From Gammaproteobacteria bacterium (lineage in GTDB: Bacteria; Pseudomonadota; Gammaproteobacteria; Chromatiales; Chromatiaceae): 25,933 bases of DNA. The notes beneath the pieces were generated by a model. It was not told where the DNA came from, searched no databases, and saw only the letters and a program-made list of their open reading frames with translations. Position 1 is the stretch's first letter; the number at the start of each line of letters is the position of its first letter. Made by a program: the position numbers and the translations under genes. Of this stretch, positions 8,331 through 14,972 are shown one piece after another. The stretch spans positions 1 through 25,933 of the forward strand of contig VMDJ01000093.1 of the NCBI GenBank assembly GCA_008080925.1, given 5' to 3'.

Positions 8331-8921
8331 TTAACCTCTAAGCTTGTTGGCTAGCTCGCCAATTTGTTTGCCCAGCGCTTGTGCGATCGATTGTTCGTTC
8401 GCCGTGAGCGTTACGCTGTTGTCAGCACCAGAGACATGGCTAGGTCCGTAAGGCGTGCCGCCTGTGGTAGTTTCTAGCAATGCGGGCTCGTTATAAGGCA
8501 CGCCAGTGATCACCATGCCGTGATGAAGTAATGGCAACATCATCGAGGTAAGGGTGGTTTCTTGGCCGCCATGCATACTGGCCGATGCAGTGAAAACACC
8601 TGCCGGTTTGCCAATCAGGGCACCGCTCATCCACAGACCAGAGGTCTGATCGATAAAATATTTAAGTGGTGATGCCATATTGCCAAAGTAGGTTGCACTG
8701 CCCAGTGCCAGACCATCGCAGGTTTCGAGCTCTTCTAAAGTCACATAAGGCGAGCCATCAGTCGGTACGCCCGGTTCGGTTGCTTCACACTTAGGCGAGA
8801 CTTCAGGAACGGTACGTAGCATCGCTTCATTACCGGTCGACTCAATGCCGCGCGCGACATATTTTGCCATGTTGGCAGTGCCGCCGTGGCGGCTGTAATA
8901 CAACACAAGAATATGACTCAT
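8331..8921 (-). CDS. wrbA: WrbA-type NAD(P)H:quinone oxidoreductase
   Basis: A 196-residue flavodoxin-like protein. The FMN phosphate loop is SRHGGTANMA near residues 10-19; GLALGSATYFGNMASPLKYFID and ASMHGGQETTLTSMMLPLLHHGM match the WrbA/type IV quinone oxidoreductase family, which carries out two-electron reduction of quinones to limit redox cycling. The length matches the family. Its ATG overlaps the arsC stop by one base (TAATG), and DUF2069 starts one base after its stop, so it is in the middle of a tightly coupled operon. The quinone reductase role is family knowledge, not tested here. Confidence 0.93.
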   Translation of the reverse strand: MSHILVLYYSRHGGTANMAKYVARGIESTGNEAMLRTVPEVSPKCEATEPGVPTDGSPYVTLEELETCDGLALGSATYFGNMASPLKYFIDQTSGLWMSGALIGKPAGVFTASASMHGGQETTLTSMMLPLLHHGMVITGVPYNEPALLETTTGGTPYGPSHVSGADNSVTLTANEQSIAQALGKQIGELANKLRG

Positions 8922-9268
8922 TAGAGAATCTCCAAGACTTGCTCAGGTGGACGACCAATGGCTGCTTTGCCGTTGGTGATAACGATAGGGCGTTCTATGA
9001 GTTTCGGTGTCGCAACCATGATGTCGATCAAGGCGTCATCAGAGAGCGATTCATCATCGGCGCCAGTCTCGGTGTATTCCGCTTCACCCTTTCGCATCAG
9101 CTGACGTGGCGAAAGACCTAACATGCCAAGGACGTCTTTCAATTCAGACTTGGTCGGAGGTGTTTTGAGGTATTCAACAACATCAGCGTTAACGCCTTGC
9201 TCTTCTAACAGCGCAAGCGTTTGGCGTGACTTGCTGCAGCGCGGGTTGTGAAAAATTTTAACCGACAT
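8921..9268 (-). CDS. arsC: ArsC family reductase (glutaredoxin-type, YfgD-like)
   Basis: A 115-residue ArsC/Spx-fold protein. Cys11 in NPRCSKSRQT is the catalytic cysteine, and Arg59, Arg93 and Arg106 fall where E. coli R773 ArsC has its three anion-binding arginines (60, 94, 107). Enzymes of this type reduce arsenate with glutathione and glutaredoxin. There is no arsR, arsB or acr3 beside it; it heads the arsC-wrbA-DUF2069-hda operon, as YfgD-like housekeeping paralogues do, so an arsenic-resistance role is uncertain. The ATG is preceded by a good AGGGAGA ribosome site. The 157-base gap to the divergent thioredoxin gene must hold promoters for both directions, though I could not choose convincing hexamers. 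Confidence 0.9.
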   Translation of the reverse strand: MSVKIFHNPRCSKSRQTLALLEEQGVNADVVEYLKTPPTKSELKDVLGMLGLSPRQLMRKGEAEYTETGADDESLSDDALIDIMVATPKLIERPIVITNGKAAIGRPPEQVLEIL

Positions 9269-9425
9269 AGATTTCTCCCTATTACAGCGCTGAGTTTACC
9301 AAAGCCTGCCCTATGACGGCGGGGTGCAATTCATTCATCGTGGCAGGGTCATTTTCAGGTCGTAATGGCTAGTACTGAGCAGCGCTCATCACTATATTCA
9401 TCGCATTCCTTAGAGAGGTTACGAA

Positions 9426-9884
9426 ATGATTCGAGCATTACTGCTTTTTTGTTTAATGATCACGCCGGTGATGGCCGAGACGAAGGCGAGCTGGGTGGAC
9501 TTGGATGGTAAAACGCACAAGTTGTCTGATTACCAAGGTCGCTGGGTGTTGGTGAATTACTGGGCTACCTGGTGTCCGCCCTGTATGGAAGAGTTGCCAG
9601 AGCTAGAGATTCTGCATTCGCAGCACAGCGATAAGATTGTGGTGCTCGGAGTGAATTTTGAGGATTCTACCCCAGAGCGCTTGCGCAAATTTACCGATGA
9701 CCTGTTTCTTTCCTATCCGATTCTGCCGGTCGGTTTAAATCCGATGCCGCATGAGCTGGTGGGCGAAATTCCTGGATTGCCTTCGAGCTTTTTGGTGAAT
9801 CCAAAAGGCGAGGTTGAGGTACGTCATGTTGGCTCGCTGACAGCGGACATGGTGCTTGACTTCATTGCCGCTCAGGCTCAATGA
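9426..9884 (+). CDS. TlpA-like periplasmic thioredoxin
   Basis: A 152-residue thioredoxin-fold protein with a signal peptide (cleavage near residue 17, after PVMA). The active site is WCPPC at residues 49-53, preceded by VLVNYWAT, and a cis-proline loop GLPSSFLV lies towards the C-terminus. The CPPC motif and the KLSDYQGRWVLVNYW lead-in are typical of TlpA/ResA/DsbE-like reductases that act in the periplasm, for example in cytochrome c or copper-site maturation. A GAGAGG ribosome site precedes the ATG. A second exported thioredoxin-fold gene starts 39 bases downstream, followed by channel and adaptor genes. The substrate is unknown; no cytochrome biogenesis genes are in the window. Confidence 0.88.
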   Translation: MIRALLLFCLMITPVMAETKASWVDLDGKTHKLSDYQGRWVLVNYWATWCPPCMEELPELEILHSQHSDKIVVLGVNFEDSTPERLRKFTDDLFLSYPILPVGLNPMPHELVGEIPGLPSSFLVNPKGEVEVRHVGSLTADMVLDFIAAQAQ

Positions 9885-9923
9885 TTAACGCATCGAAATA
9901 ATGTATCGCGATGGAGCGATTGG

Positions 9924-10460
9924 ATGAAATTTTTCAGCCGTTTTTTAGTAACTCTTTTACTTATTAGTAGTAATGCTGTTTTAGCCGCAGATCTACCGCG
10001 TGACCCACACAAGTTTTTCTTTGATGAAAGCTTTTGGGATATGAAAGAAGAGCTAGAAATTGCCAAACAAAAGGGCAAAAAAGGCATCATGATAATGTTC
10101 ACGATGACGGAGTGTCCTTTCTGTCATCGTATGAAAACGATGGTGCTTAATCAGCCTGAAGTGCAGGATTACTACAAAAAGAACTTCCAACTATTCGAAG
10201 TCGATATCGAAGGCGATGTTGAGTTAGTTAACTTTAAAGGTGAAAGCACAACCATGAAGGACTTTGCTTTCAAAGAATATCGTGTCCGAGCAACACCGGT
10301 TTTTGCGTTCTTTGATTTGGAAGGTAATTACATTCCTCGTTCGCGTTTTACCGGTGCAACCAAAAACAAAGAAGAATTTAATTTGCTTGGTAAGTATGTC
10401 TTAGATAAAGCGTACGAGAAAGAAGCCTTTGCGCGTTACAAGCGAGCCAACCTCAAGTGA
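9924..10460 (+). CDS. Exported thioredoxin-fold protein with CPFC active site (SoxW/thioredoxin_2-like)
   Basis: A 178-residue protein with a signal peptide (cleavage near residue 21, after AVLA). The active site is Cys64-Pro-Phe-Cys67 in MTECPFCHRM, and VRATPVFAFFD supplies the cis-proline strand. The spacing from the export signal to the motif and the long C-terminal half resemble SoxW and related periplasmic thiol reductases. It has a GGAG ribosome site, and its stop overlaps the GTG of the TolC-family gene (GTGA), so the two are translationally coupled. There are no sox genes in the window, so a sulfur-oxidation role is not supported; it may instead keep a partner in this operon reduced. 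Confidence 0.82.
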   Translation: MKFFSRFLVTLLLISSNAVLAADLPRDPHKFFFDESFWDMKEELEIAKQKGKKGIMIMFTMTECPFCHRMKTMVLNQPEVQDYYKKNFQLFEVDIEGDVELVNFKGESTTMKDFAFKEYRVRATPVFAFFDLEGNYIPRSRFTGATKNKEEFNLLGKYVLDKAYEKEAFARYKRANLK

Positions 10461-11734
10461 AGTTAGTGCGTTCTCTTCTTGCTGCGAGTCTTTTAACCTG
10501 CTCGTTTTCTTATGCGGCCGAGTTAGAGCCTTTACCAGAGCCGTTGTCACTAGAGGCGGCACTGACGCTTTCAGCTCTCACGCCTGCGCAACAAGCACAG
10601 ATGGCCAATGAATCATTGGCGCAAGCACAGCTATCCGGTATTGAAGCATCAGATGATGCGACGATCGATTTTCGTGCGCGTGCGCGCTGGATCGACCCTT
10701 CTTATAAGTCTACAGACCCATCACACAATGACAGCAGTGCCAGTATCACAGTGCGCAAAGAGTTGTATGACTTCGGTCAATCTGAGACTGAGCTGGCTTC
10801 TTCGCAACAATCTGCAGAAGCTCAAGCGTTTGAAACACAGCGTCAAAAGCAGCTTGCGCAGTTAGCAGTGATGCGTGCTTTTTATGATGTGGTTTTATCT
10901 GACTTGGCATTTGCGCGTGATAATGAGTGGATGGCCATTGCTTATATTCAAGCGGATCGTGCCAAGCAGCGGAACGAAATGGGTCAAGTAAATGATGTGG
11001 ATATGCTCGCTTTAGAAGCTATCTCACAAGAGGTCCGCCGCCGTCGTTTTGAAAGCGAATCTCGCCAACGTTTGTCACGTGCGCAGCTCGCGATTGCTAT
11101 GGGGCGTCCAGGTGACCTTGTATCGACTGTTGCTCGCCCTTCGGTTGAATTGCCTAAAGAAGACCCAGAGGATTTTGATGCCTACTGGAATGATGTGCTC
11201 AAAAATAACCTGCAGTTAAAGCGATTACGCCAGCAGCGTGATGCCGCAAAGTTGGCCGTGAAAGCTGCGAAACAAAGTGATGGTCCACGAGTAGTGGGCG
11301 AGCTGGACTCGTTAGTGATGAACCGCACGACAGGTTCAACCCATCCGTTTGCTGCAGGTCTGCTTTTTGAGGTGCCATTGTCACGCGGTGGTCGTACTGA
11401 TGCTGCAGTTGCTTCTGCAGAAGCAAAAGTGACCTCAGCTGAAGCGGCATTACGTTTAAAAGAGTATGAGTTGCGTGAGCAAGCGCTCAAGCTCTGGTTG
11501 GCCCGTAGTGACTTGCGTGCTCAGCTACAAGAACAAAAAGCCAAGGAAACCTATCGCGATGTGTATCTTGATCGCAGTCGCGCCTTGTACGAATTGGAAT
11601 TAAAAGCGGATCTCGGTGATGCGATGACAAAAACCTCTGAGGTTCGTTTAGATATTGCACGTGTCTTGTTCGATTGGGCAATGAACGAAGCCAAAATTAA
11701 AGCCATGGTTGGTCGTCTGGGGGAGGCCCAATGA
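10457..11734 (+). CDS. TolC-family outer-membrane channel protein, GTG start
   Basis: A 425-residue outer-membrane efflux protein with a signal peptide (cleavage near residue 20, SYA/AEL). The body is long amphipathic helices rich in Ala, Gln, Glu and Arg in two similar halves, with the typical short strand segments (SASITVRKELYDFGQS and AAGLLFEVPLSRGGRTDAAVASA) in each half. This is the outer-membrane efflux protein layout; three such chains form a trans-periplasmic tunnel. The start is GTG within the GTGA overlap with the upstream thioredoxin gene. The downstream adaptor gene overlaps by four bases (ATGA). No lipobox cysteine follows the signal, so it is TolC-like rather than NodT-like. Confidence 0.9.
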   Translation: MKLVRSLLAASLLTCSFSYAAELEPLPEPLSLEAALTLSALTPAQQAQMANESLAQAQLSGIEASDDATIDFRARARWIDPSYKSTDPSHNDSSASITVRKELYDFGQSETELASSQQSAEAQAFETQRQKQLAQLAVMRAFYDVVLSDLAFARDNEWMAIAYIQADRAKQRNEMGQVNDVDMLALEAISQEVRRRRFESESRQRLSRAQLAIAMGRPGDLVSTVARPSVELPKEDPEDFDAYWNDVLKNNLQLKRLRQQRDAAKLAVKAAKQSDGPRVVGELDSLVMNRTTGSTHPFAAGLLFEVPLSRGGRTDAAVASAEAKVTSAEAALRLKEYELREQALKLWLARSDLRAQLQEQKAKETYRDVYLDRSRALYELELKADLGDAMTKTSEVRLDIARVLFDWAMNEAKIKAMVGRLGEAQ

Positions 11735-12471
11735 TGAAATCACTTTCAGTCGGTGCTGCATTAGCACTCGCAACATCATCTTTGATGGCAGCTGATCTTG
11801 AAGGTCGTCTCGCCTATGAACAGTCAGCGGATCTTGCTTTCGGTAGTGCCGGTATTGTGTCTGAGGTAATGGTAAAGCTCGGCGACAAGGTTAAAAAAGG
11901 CGACACCTTGGTTAAGTTAGATGATCGTGCTTATCGCGCTGCCGCTAAAGCAGCTACGCTAAATCTCGATGCAGCATCATTGAACTATGACGAGGCAAAG
12001 CGTGAATATGATCGAGCAAAAGAAATGTACGACCGCACAGCTCTTTCTGAGCATGAGCGCGTGATTGCCGAGATTGCAGTACGCCGCGCTGATGTGGAAT
12101 ATGCTCAGGTTCAAGCGGCTAGCACTGAAGCGCAAATGGCGCTTGAGCAAGCGATGATTAAAGCACCGTTTGATGGCATTGTTTCGTGGGTTGAGACAGG
12201 TGTTGGCGAGTACGTAAACAATGCACTGGCAGTGAATGCTCAGGTTGGCGTTGTCAATACCGGCTCAATGATCGTATTAGCGAATATTACAGCTGATGAT
12301 ACGGCTAAGATTGGTCAGTCAGTTTCAGTCACTGCTGGTGGTAAAAGCTTATCGGTTGAGTCAGTCAGCGTTTCAGTTGAAGCTGATCAAGCGGGCACAT
12401 ACCCGATAGTTGTGCGTGTGAAAGCGGCTGAGGGTTTGCGCGCAGGGCAAGCAGCAATAATCTCTTACTGA
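11731..12471 (+). CDS. Short periplasmic adaptor (membrane fusion) protein of RND/HlyD type
   Basis: A 246-residue protein with a signal peptide (cleavage after SSLMA). Domain order: first lipoyl half (GSAGIVSEVMVKLGDKVKKG), a short helical hairpin at about residues 65-135, second lipoyl half (IKAPFDGIVSWVETGVGEYV), and a beta-barrel ending in GLRAGQAAIISY. It stops there, without the C-terminal membrane-proximal domain of full RND adaptors, which are usually 350-400 residues. Two adjacent ATG codons are possible starts. It is coupled to the channel gene by an ATGA overlap and is the last gene of its operon: the next gene is convergent and overlaps by 7 bases, so no inner-membrane pump is encoded here. 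Confidence 0.87.
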   Translation: MMKSLSVGAALALATSSLMAADLEGRLAYEQSADLAFGSAGIVSEVMVKLGDKVKKGDTLVKLDDRAYRAAAKAATLNLDAASLNYDEAKREYDRAKEMYDRTALSEHERVIAEIAVRRADVEYAQVQAASTEAQMALEQAMIKAPFDGIVSWVETGVGEYVNNALAVNAQVGVVNTGSMIVLANITADDTAKIGQSVSVTAGGKSLSVESVSVSVEADQAGTYPIVVRVKAAEGLRAGQAAIISY

Positions 12472-13349
12472 TTTTCGAATAACTCAGCGATTGCGTTTGG
12501 GTTCTCAAAGGTTGCTCTCACTACTTGAGTCTCTATCTCGCCGTTTGGCAGCAAAGCGAGCAATCGAAAGCCGGGTGGTACTTCATCAACATCAAAGCGT
12601 GTCGCTTTCGGGGTGAACTGCATGCAAGTGGATGGCGTTGCTAATAAACGTACCCCTTCATAACTGGCATCAAACTCTTGATGCACATGTCCCCAGACAA
12701 CCGCTTTCACCTTATCTGATTGTCGCGCAAGCTCCATTAGGTGCTCACCGTTATCAATGGTCATGCGATCAAGCCATGCACTTTTCGTAGAGATCGGGTT
12801 GTGATGCAGGGCAATCAAGACGTGCTTTTCGGTGGCTTCAATAGCAGTGTGAATCAGATCAAATTGATCATCACTAATGTGTCCACCAGATTGTCGTGGA
12901 ATGGTTGAGTCAATCAGTACCAATCGCCAATGCGGTAAATCGACGATCTTTGGTGTGCTACAGAAATCACTCCGAAAGCCTGCTTGCATCGCGTCGTTTT
13001 CATCATGATTACCGGGTAGTCCGAAGGTCGGTATGCCGAGTCCGTCAAAATGCCCTGCGAGGACCTGATACATCTCAGCAACACCCTCATGCACAAGATC
13101 GCCGGTGGCCAAGCAAGCATCCGCTTTCCAGTCCATGCGTTTGAACAGGGCGAGCGTATCGATAAAGCTCGCGTCCATGTCCACGGGCACAAAATAATCC
13201 TCTGGGATCGCGCCAAAGTGCGTGTCAGTCATATGTAACAAGCAGGAAGATCCAGCAGGCAATTGATCAGGCTGCAATGTGCTATTGATCTGTGGCGTCT
13301 TGTCGAGGAATTTTAAAACTATCGCAGTCTTGTCAGACATCTTTGGCAT
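12465..13349 (-). CDS. Calcineurin-like phosphodiesterase (CpdA/GpdQ type)
   Basis: A class III phosphodiesterase with the full metallophosphoesterase set: Asp42-Thr-His44 in MTDTHFG, Gly83-Asp84 in TGDLVHEG, GNHD at 113-116, ALHHNP, and WGHVHQEF, which bind two metals. It most resembles cAMP phosphodiesterase CpdA, which lowers cAMP, but glycerophosphodiesterases share the fold, so the substrate is open. The frame extends upstream to 13454 but would then run into the divergent oxyR; the ATG at 13349 (294 residues) is preferred, with one three codons later (13340) also possible. Neither has a strong ribosome site. The stop overlaps the adaptor gene by 7 bases. Confidence 0.88.
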   Translation of the reverse strand: MPKMSDKTAIVLKFLDKTPQINSTLQPDQLPAGSSCLLHMTDTHFGAIPEDYFVPVDMDASFIDTLALFKRMDWKADACLATGDLVHEGVAEMYQVLAGHFDGLGIPTFGLPGNHDENDAMQAGFRSDFCSTPKIVDLPHWRLVLIDSTIPRQSGGHISDDQFDLIHTAIEATEKHVLIALHHNPISTKSAWLDRMTIDNGEHLMELARQSDKVKAVVWGHVHQEFDASYEGVRLLATPSTCMQFTPKATRFDVDEVPPGFRLLALLPNGEIETQVVRATFENPNAIAELFENQ

Positions 13350-13414
13350 TGTGATAACGTTAGAACAGTGGAGCAGCTTATCGCCTCTACCAAGTTTCGC
13401 AAGCGAGATTAGCG

Positions 13415-14335
13415 ATGACCTTAAGTGAGTTGAGATACATAGTGGCAGTAGCAAGAGAGCGTCATTTTGGACGCGCTGCTGATGCGTGCTTTGTCAGTCA
13501 GCCCACGTTGAGTGTTGCAGTAAAGAAGCTTGAAGATGAATTAGGCGTATCGTTATTCGAACGTCGTAAAGGTGATGTTAGCGTCACTGCGATTGGCGAG
13601 CAGATTGTGACTCAAGCGCAACAAATCCTTGAAGAAGTCGGCAATATTAAAATCATCTCTGAACAGGGGCGTGATCAGTTATCAATGCCGTTACGCCTCG
13701 GGGCTATTTACACCATCGGTCCGTATCTTTTGCCTGACCTGATTCCAGAGCTGACTGAGATCGCACCCAACATGCCATTGGTGATTGAAGAAAACTACAC
13801 TTCGGTACTGACTGAAAAGCTCAAACAAGGTGATCTCGATGCAATTGTTATCGCATTGCCGTTTGATGAGCCAGGTATCGAAACTATCCCGCTGTATGAA
13901 GAGCCTTTTGTGCTGCTGATTCCAAGCTCACATCCCTTAAATCAAATGGATGAAGTCGAAATGGATGCGATGGCTAAAGAAGATGTCTTGATGCTTGGCA
14001 AGGGGCATTGTTTCCGAGATCAAGTGCTCGAAGTCTGTCCAGACTGCGTGCAACGCCGAAGCGATGGAAAAGCAGCGCAATCTCTTGAAGGTAGTTCGCT
14101 TGAGACGATTCGCTACATGGTTGCGGGTGGCTTGGGTGTGACGGTTTTACCGTGCTCAGCAGCAGGGGCGGATCGCTTCTCCCAACGTCTTGTCTCAGTC
14201 AAACGTTTCGCGGGTCATGCGCCAAGTCGTACTGTCGCGATAGCATGGCGTAAGAGTTTCCCTCGTCCAGATGCCATTGAGACGCTCAAAAAAGCCGTAA
14301 CTGCCTGTTCTATAAGCTGTGTTGAGATTCTCTGA
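13415..14335 (+). CDS. oxyR: OxyR peroxide-sensing LysR-family regulator
   Basis: A 306-residue transcription factor. Residues 1-60 are the winged helix-turn-helix (LRYIVAVARERHFGRAADAC, then SQPTLSVAVKKLEDELG). The sensing region LGKGHCFRDQVLEVC puts cysteines at 199 and 208, the same numbers as the disulfide-forming pair of E. coli OxyR, so the peroxide switch is intact. The regulator activates antioxidant genes when oxidised. It is divergent from the phosphodiesterase gene over 65 bases, where I see only a weak quartet match for autoregulation. The next gene downstream is rubrerythrin, with a near-consensus OxyR operator in the gap. A short cysteine-bearing tail (TACSISCVEIL) is an unusual ending. 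Confidence 0.96.
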   Translation: MTLSELRYIVAVARERHFGRAADACFVSQPTLSVAVKKLEDELGVSLFERRKGDVSVTAIGEQIVTQAQQILEEVGNIKIISEQGRDQLSMPLRLGAIYTIGPYLLPDLIPELTEIAPNMPLVIEENYTSVLTEKLKQGDLDAIVIALPFDEPGIETIPLYEEPFVLLIPSSHPLNQMDEVEMDAMAKEDVLMLGKGHCFRDQVLEVCPDCVQRRSDGKAAQSLEGSSLETIRYMVAGGLGVTVLPCSAAGADRFSQRLVSVKRFAGHAPSRTVAIAWRKSFPRPDAIETLKKAVTACSISCVEIL

Positions 14336-14374
14336 ACAAGCTTAGTTTATGACACAATCATTTCATTCTTATCG

Positions 14375-14411
14375 ATAGTCTCTGTCTATTACAGGCATAG
14401 CTACAAATCAT
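14375..14411 (+). promoter_or_regulatory. OxyR operator upstream of rubrerythrin
   Basis: Four quartets on the OxyR spacing 7-7-7: ATAG at 14375-14378, CTAT at 14386-14389, ATAG at 14397-14400, and a degenerate TCAT at 14408-14411 where CTAT is expected. Three of the four quartets are exact. The site ends at the -35 region of the promoter that follows, the arrangement by which oxidised OxyR usually activates. The adjacent upstream gene encodes OxyR itself. Confidence 0.8.
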
Positions 14412-14440
14412 TTCACTAGGCCGATACTGGCCCCTATAGT
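14411..14440 (+). promoter_or_regulatory. Sigma-70-type promoter of the rubrerythrin operon
   Basis: The -10 is TATAGT (14435-14440, five of six bases). The -35 region (TTTCAC, 14411-14416, spacing 18) is poor, as expected for a promoter that needs an activator. The OxyR quartets lie immediately upstream. Confidence 0.6.
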
Positions 14441-14493
14441 TAATTCGCTAGCGGTCAGCAGGGTGCTGATCAATAACAACTCTGGAGGAAACT

Positions 14494-14913
14494 ATGTCTC
14501 TAAAAGGTTCAAAAACTGAACAACACTTAAAAGACGCATTTGCAGGTGAGTCACAAGCTAACCGTCGTTACTTGTACTTCGCAGCAAAAGCAGACGTTGA
14601 AGGCTACAACGATGTAGCAGCGGTTTTCCGTTCAACTGCAGAAGGTGAAACCGGTCACGCACACGGTCACCTTGAGTACTTGGAAGAAACCGGCGATCCA
14701 GCAACTGGTTTGCCAATGGGTGGCACCGCTGACAACTTGAAAGCGGCAATTGCCGGTGAGACTCACGAGTACACCGACATGTACCCAGGTATGGCGAAAG
14801 ATGCTCGCGACGAAGGTTTCGACGAGATCGCAGATTGGTTCGAGACACTAGCGAAAGCTGAGCGTTCTCACGCGAACCGTTTCCAGAAAGCTCTGGATAA
14901 CTTGGACGGCTAA
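14494..14913 (+). CDS. Rubrerythrin, diiron domain only
   Basis: A 139-residue ferritin-like four-helix protein with both halves of the diiron site: Glu19 (AGESQANRRY), Glu52-x2-His55 (GETGHAHGH), Glu89 and Glu92 (AGETHEY), and Glu123-x2-His126 (AERSHANRF). Rubrerythrins reduce hydrogen peroxide to water. The usual C-terminal rubredoxin domain with its CxxC pairs is absent and the protein contains no cysteine, so electrons must come from another protein. It has the strongest ribosome site in the window (GGAGG, 7 bases before ATG). It heads an operon with the Fe-S oxidoreductase and DUF3501 genes under an OxyR-type operator. Related short rubrerythrin-like proteins exist, and this is likely a complete one. 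Confidence 0.95.
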   Translation: MSLKGSKTEQHLKDAFAGESQANRRYLYFAAKADVEGYNDVAAVFRSTAEGETGHAHGHLEYLEETGDPATGLPMGGTADNLKAAIAGETHEYTDMYPGMAKDARDEGFDEIADWFETLAKAERSHANRFQKALDNLDG

Positions 14914-14923
14914 TTGTTCGTTC

Positions 14924-14947
14924 TGGAGAGGTCGTATGGCCTCTCCA
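14924..14947 (+). other. RNA hairpin between rubrerythrin and the Fe-S gene
   Basis: A 10-base-pair stem (TGGAGAGGTC at 14924-14933 with GGCCTCTCCA at 14938-14947, one G-T pair) and a GTAT loop, 10 bases after the rubrerythrin stop. The following bases (TCTCCCAAATTTT) give only a delayed T-run. It may be a leaky terminator or a 3' stabiliser that raises rubrerythrin over the downstream genes. Confidence 0.6.
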
Positions 14948-14972
14948 TCTCCCAAATTTTAGGAAGATGACT

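Noticed and set aside
13350..13454. N-terminal extension of the phosphodiesterase to 13454 and a possible OxyR autoregulatory site in the same gap
   Set aside because: The extension overlaps the oxyR start and resembles no family sequence. The quartets around ATAA/ACAG at 13354-13368 match OxyR spacing only poorly.
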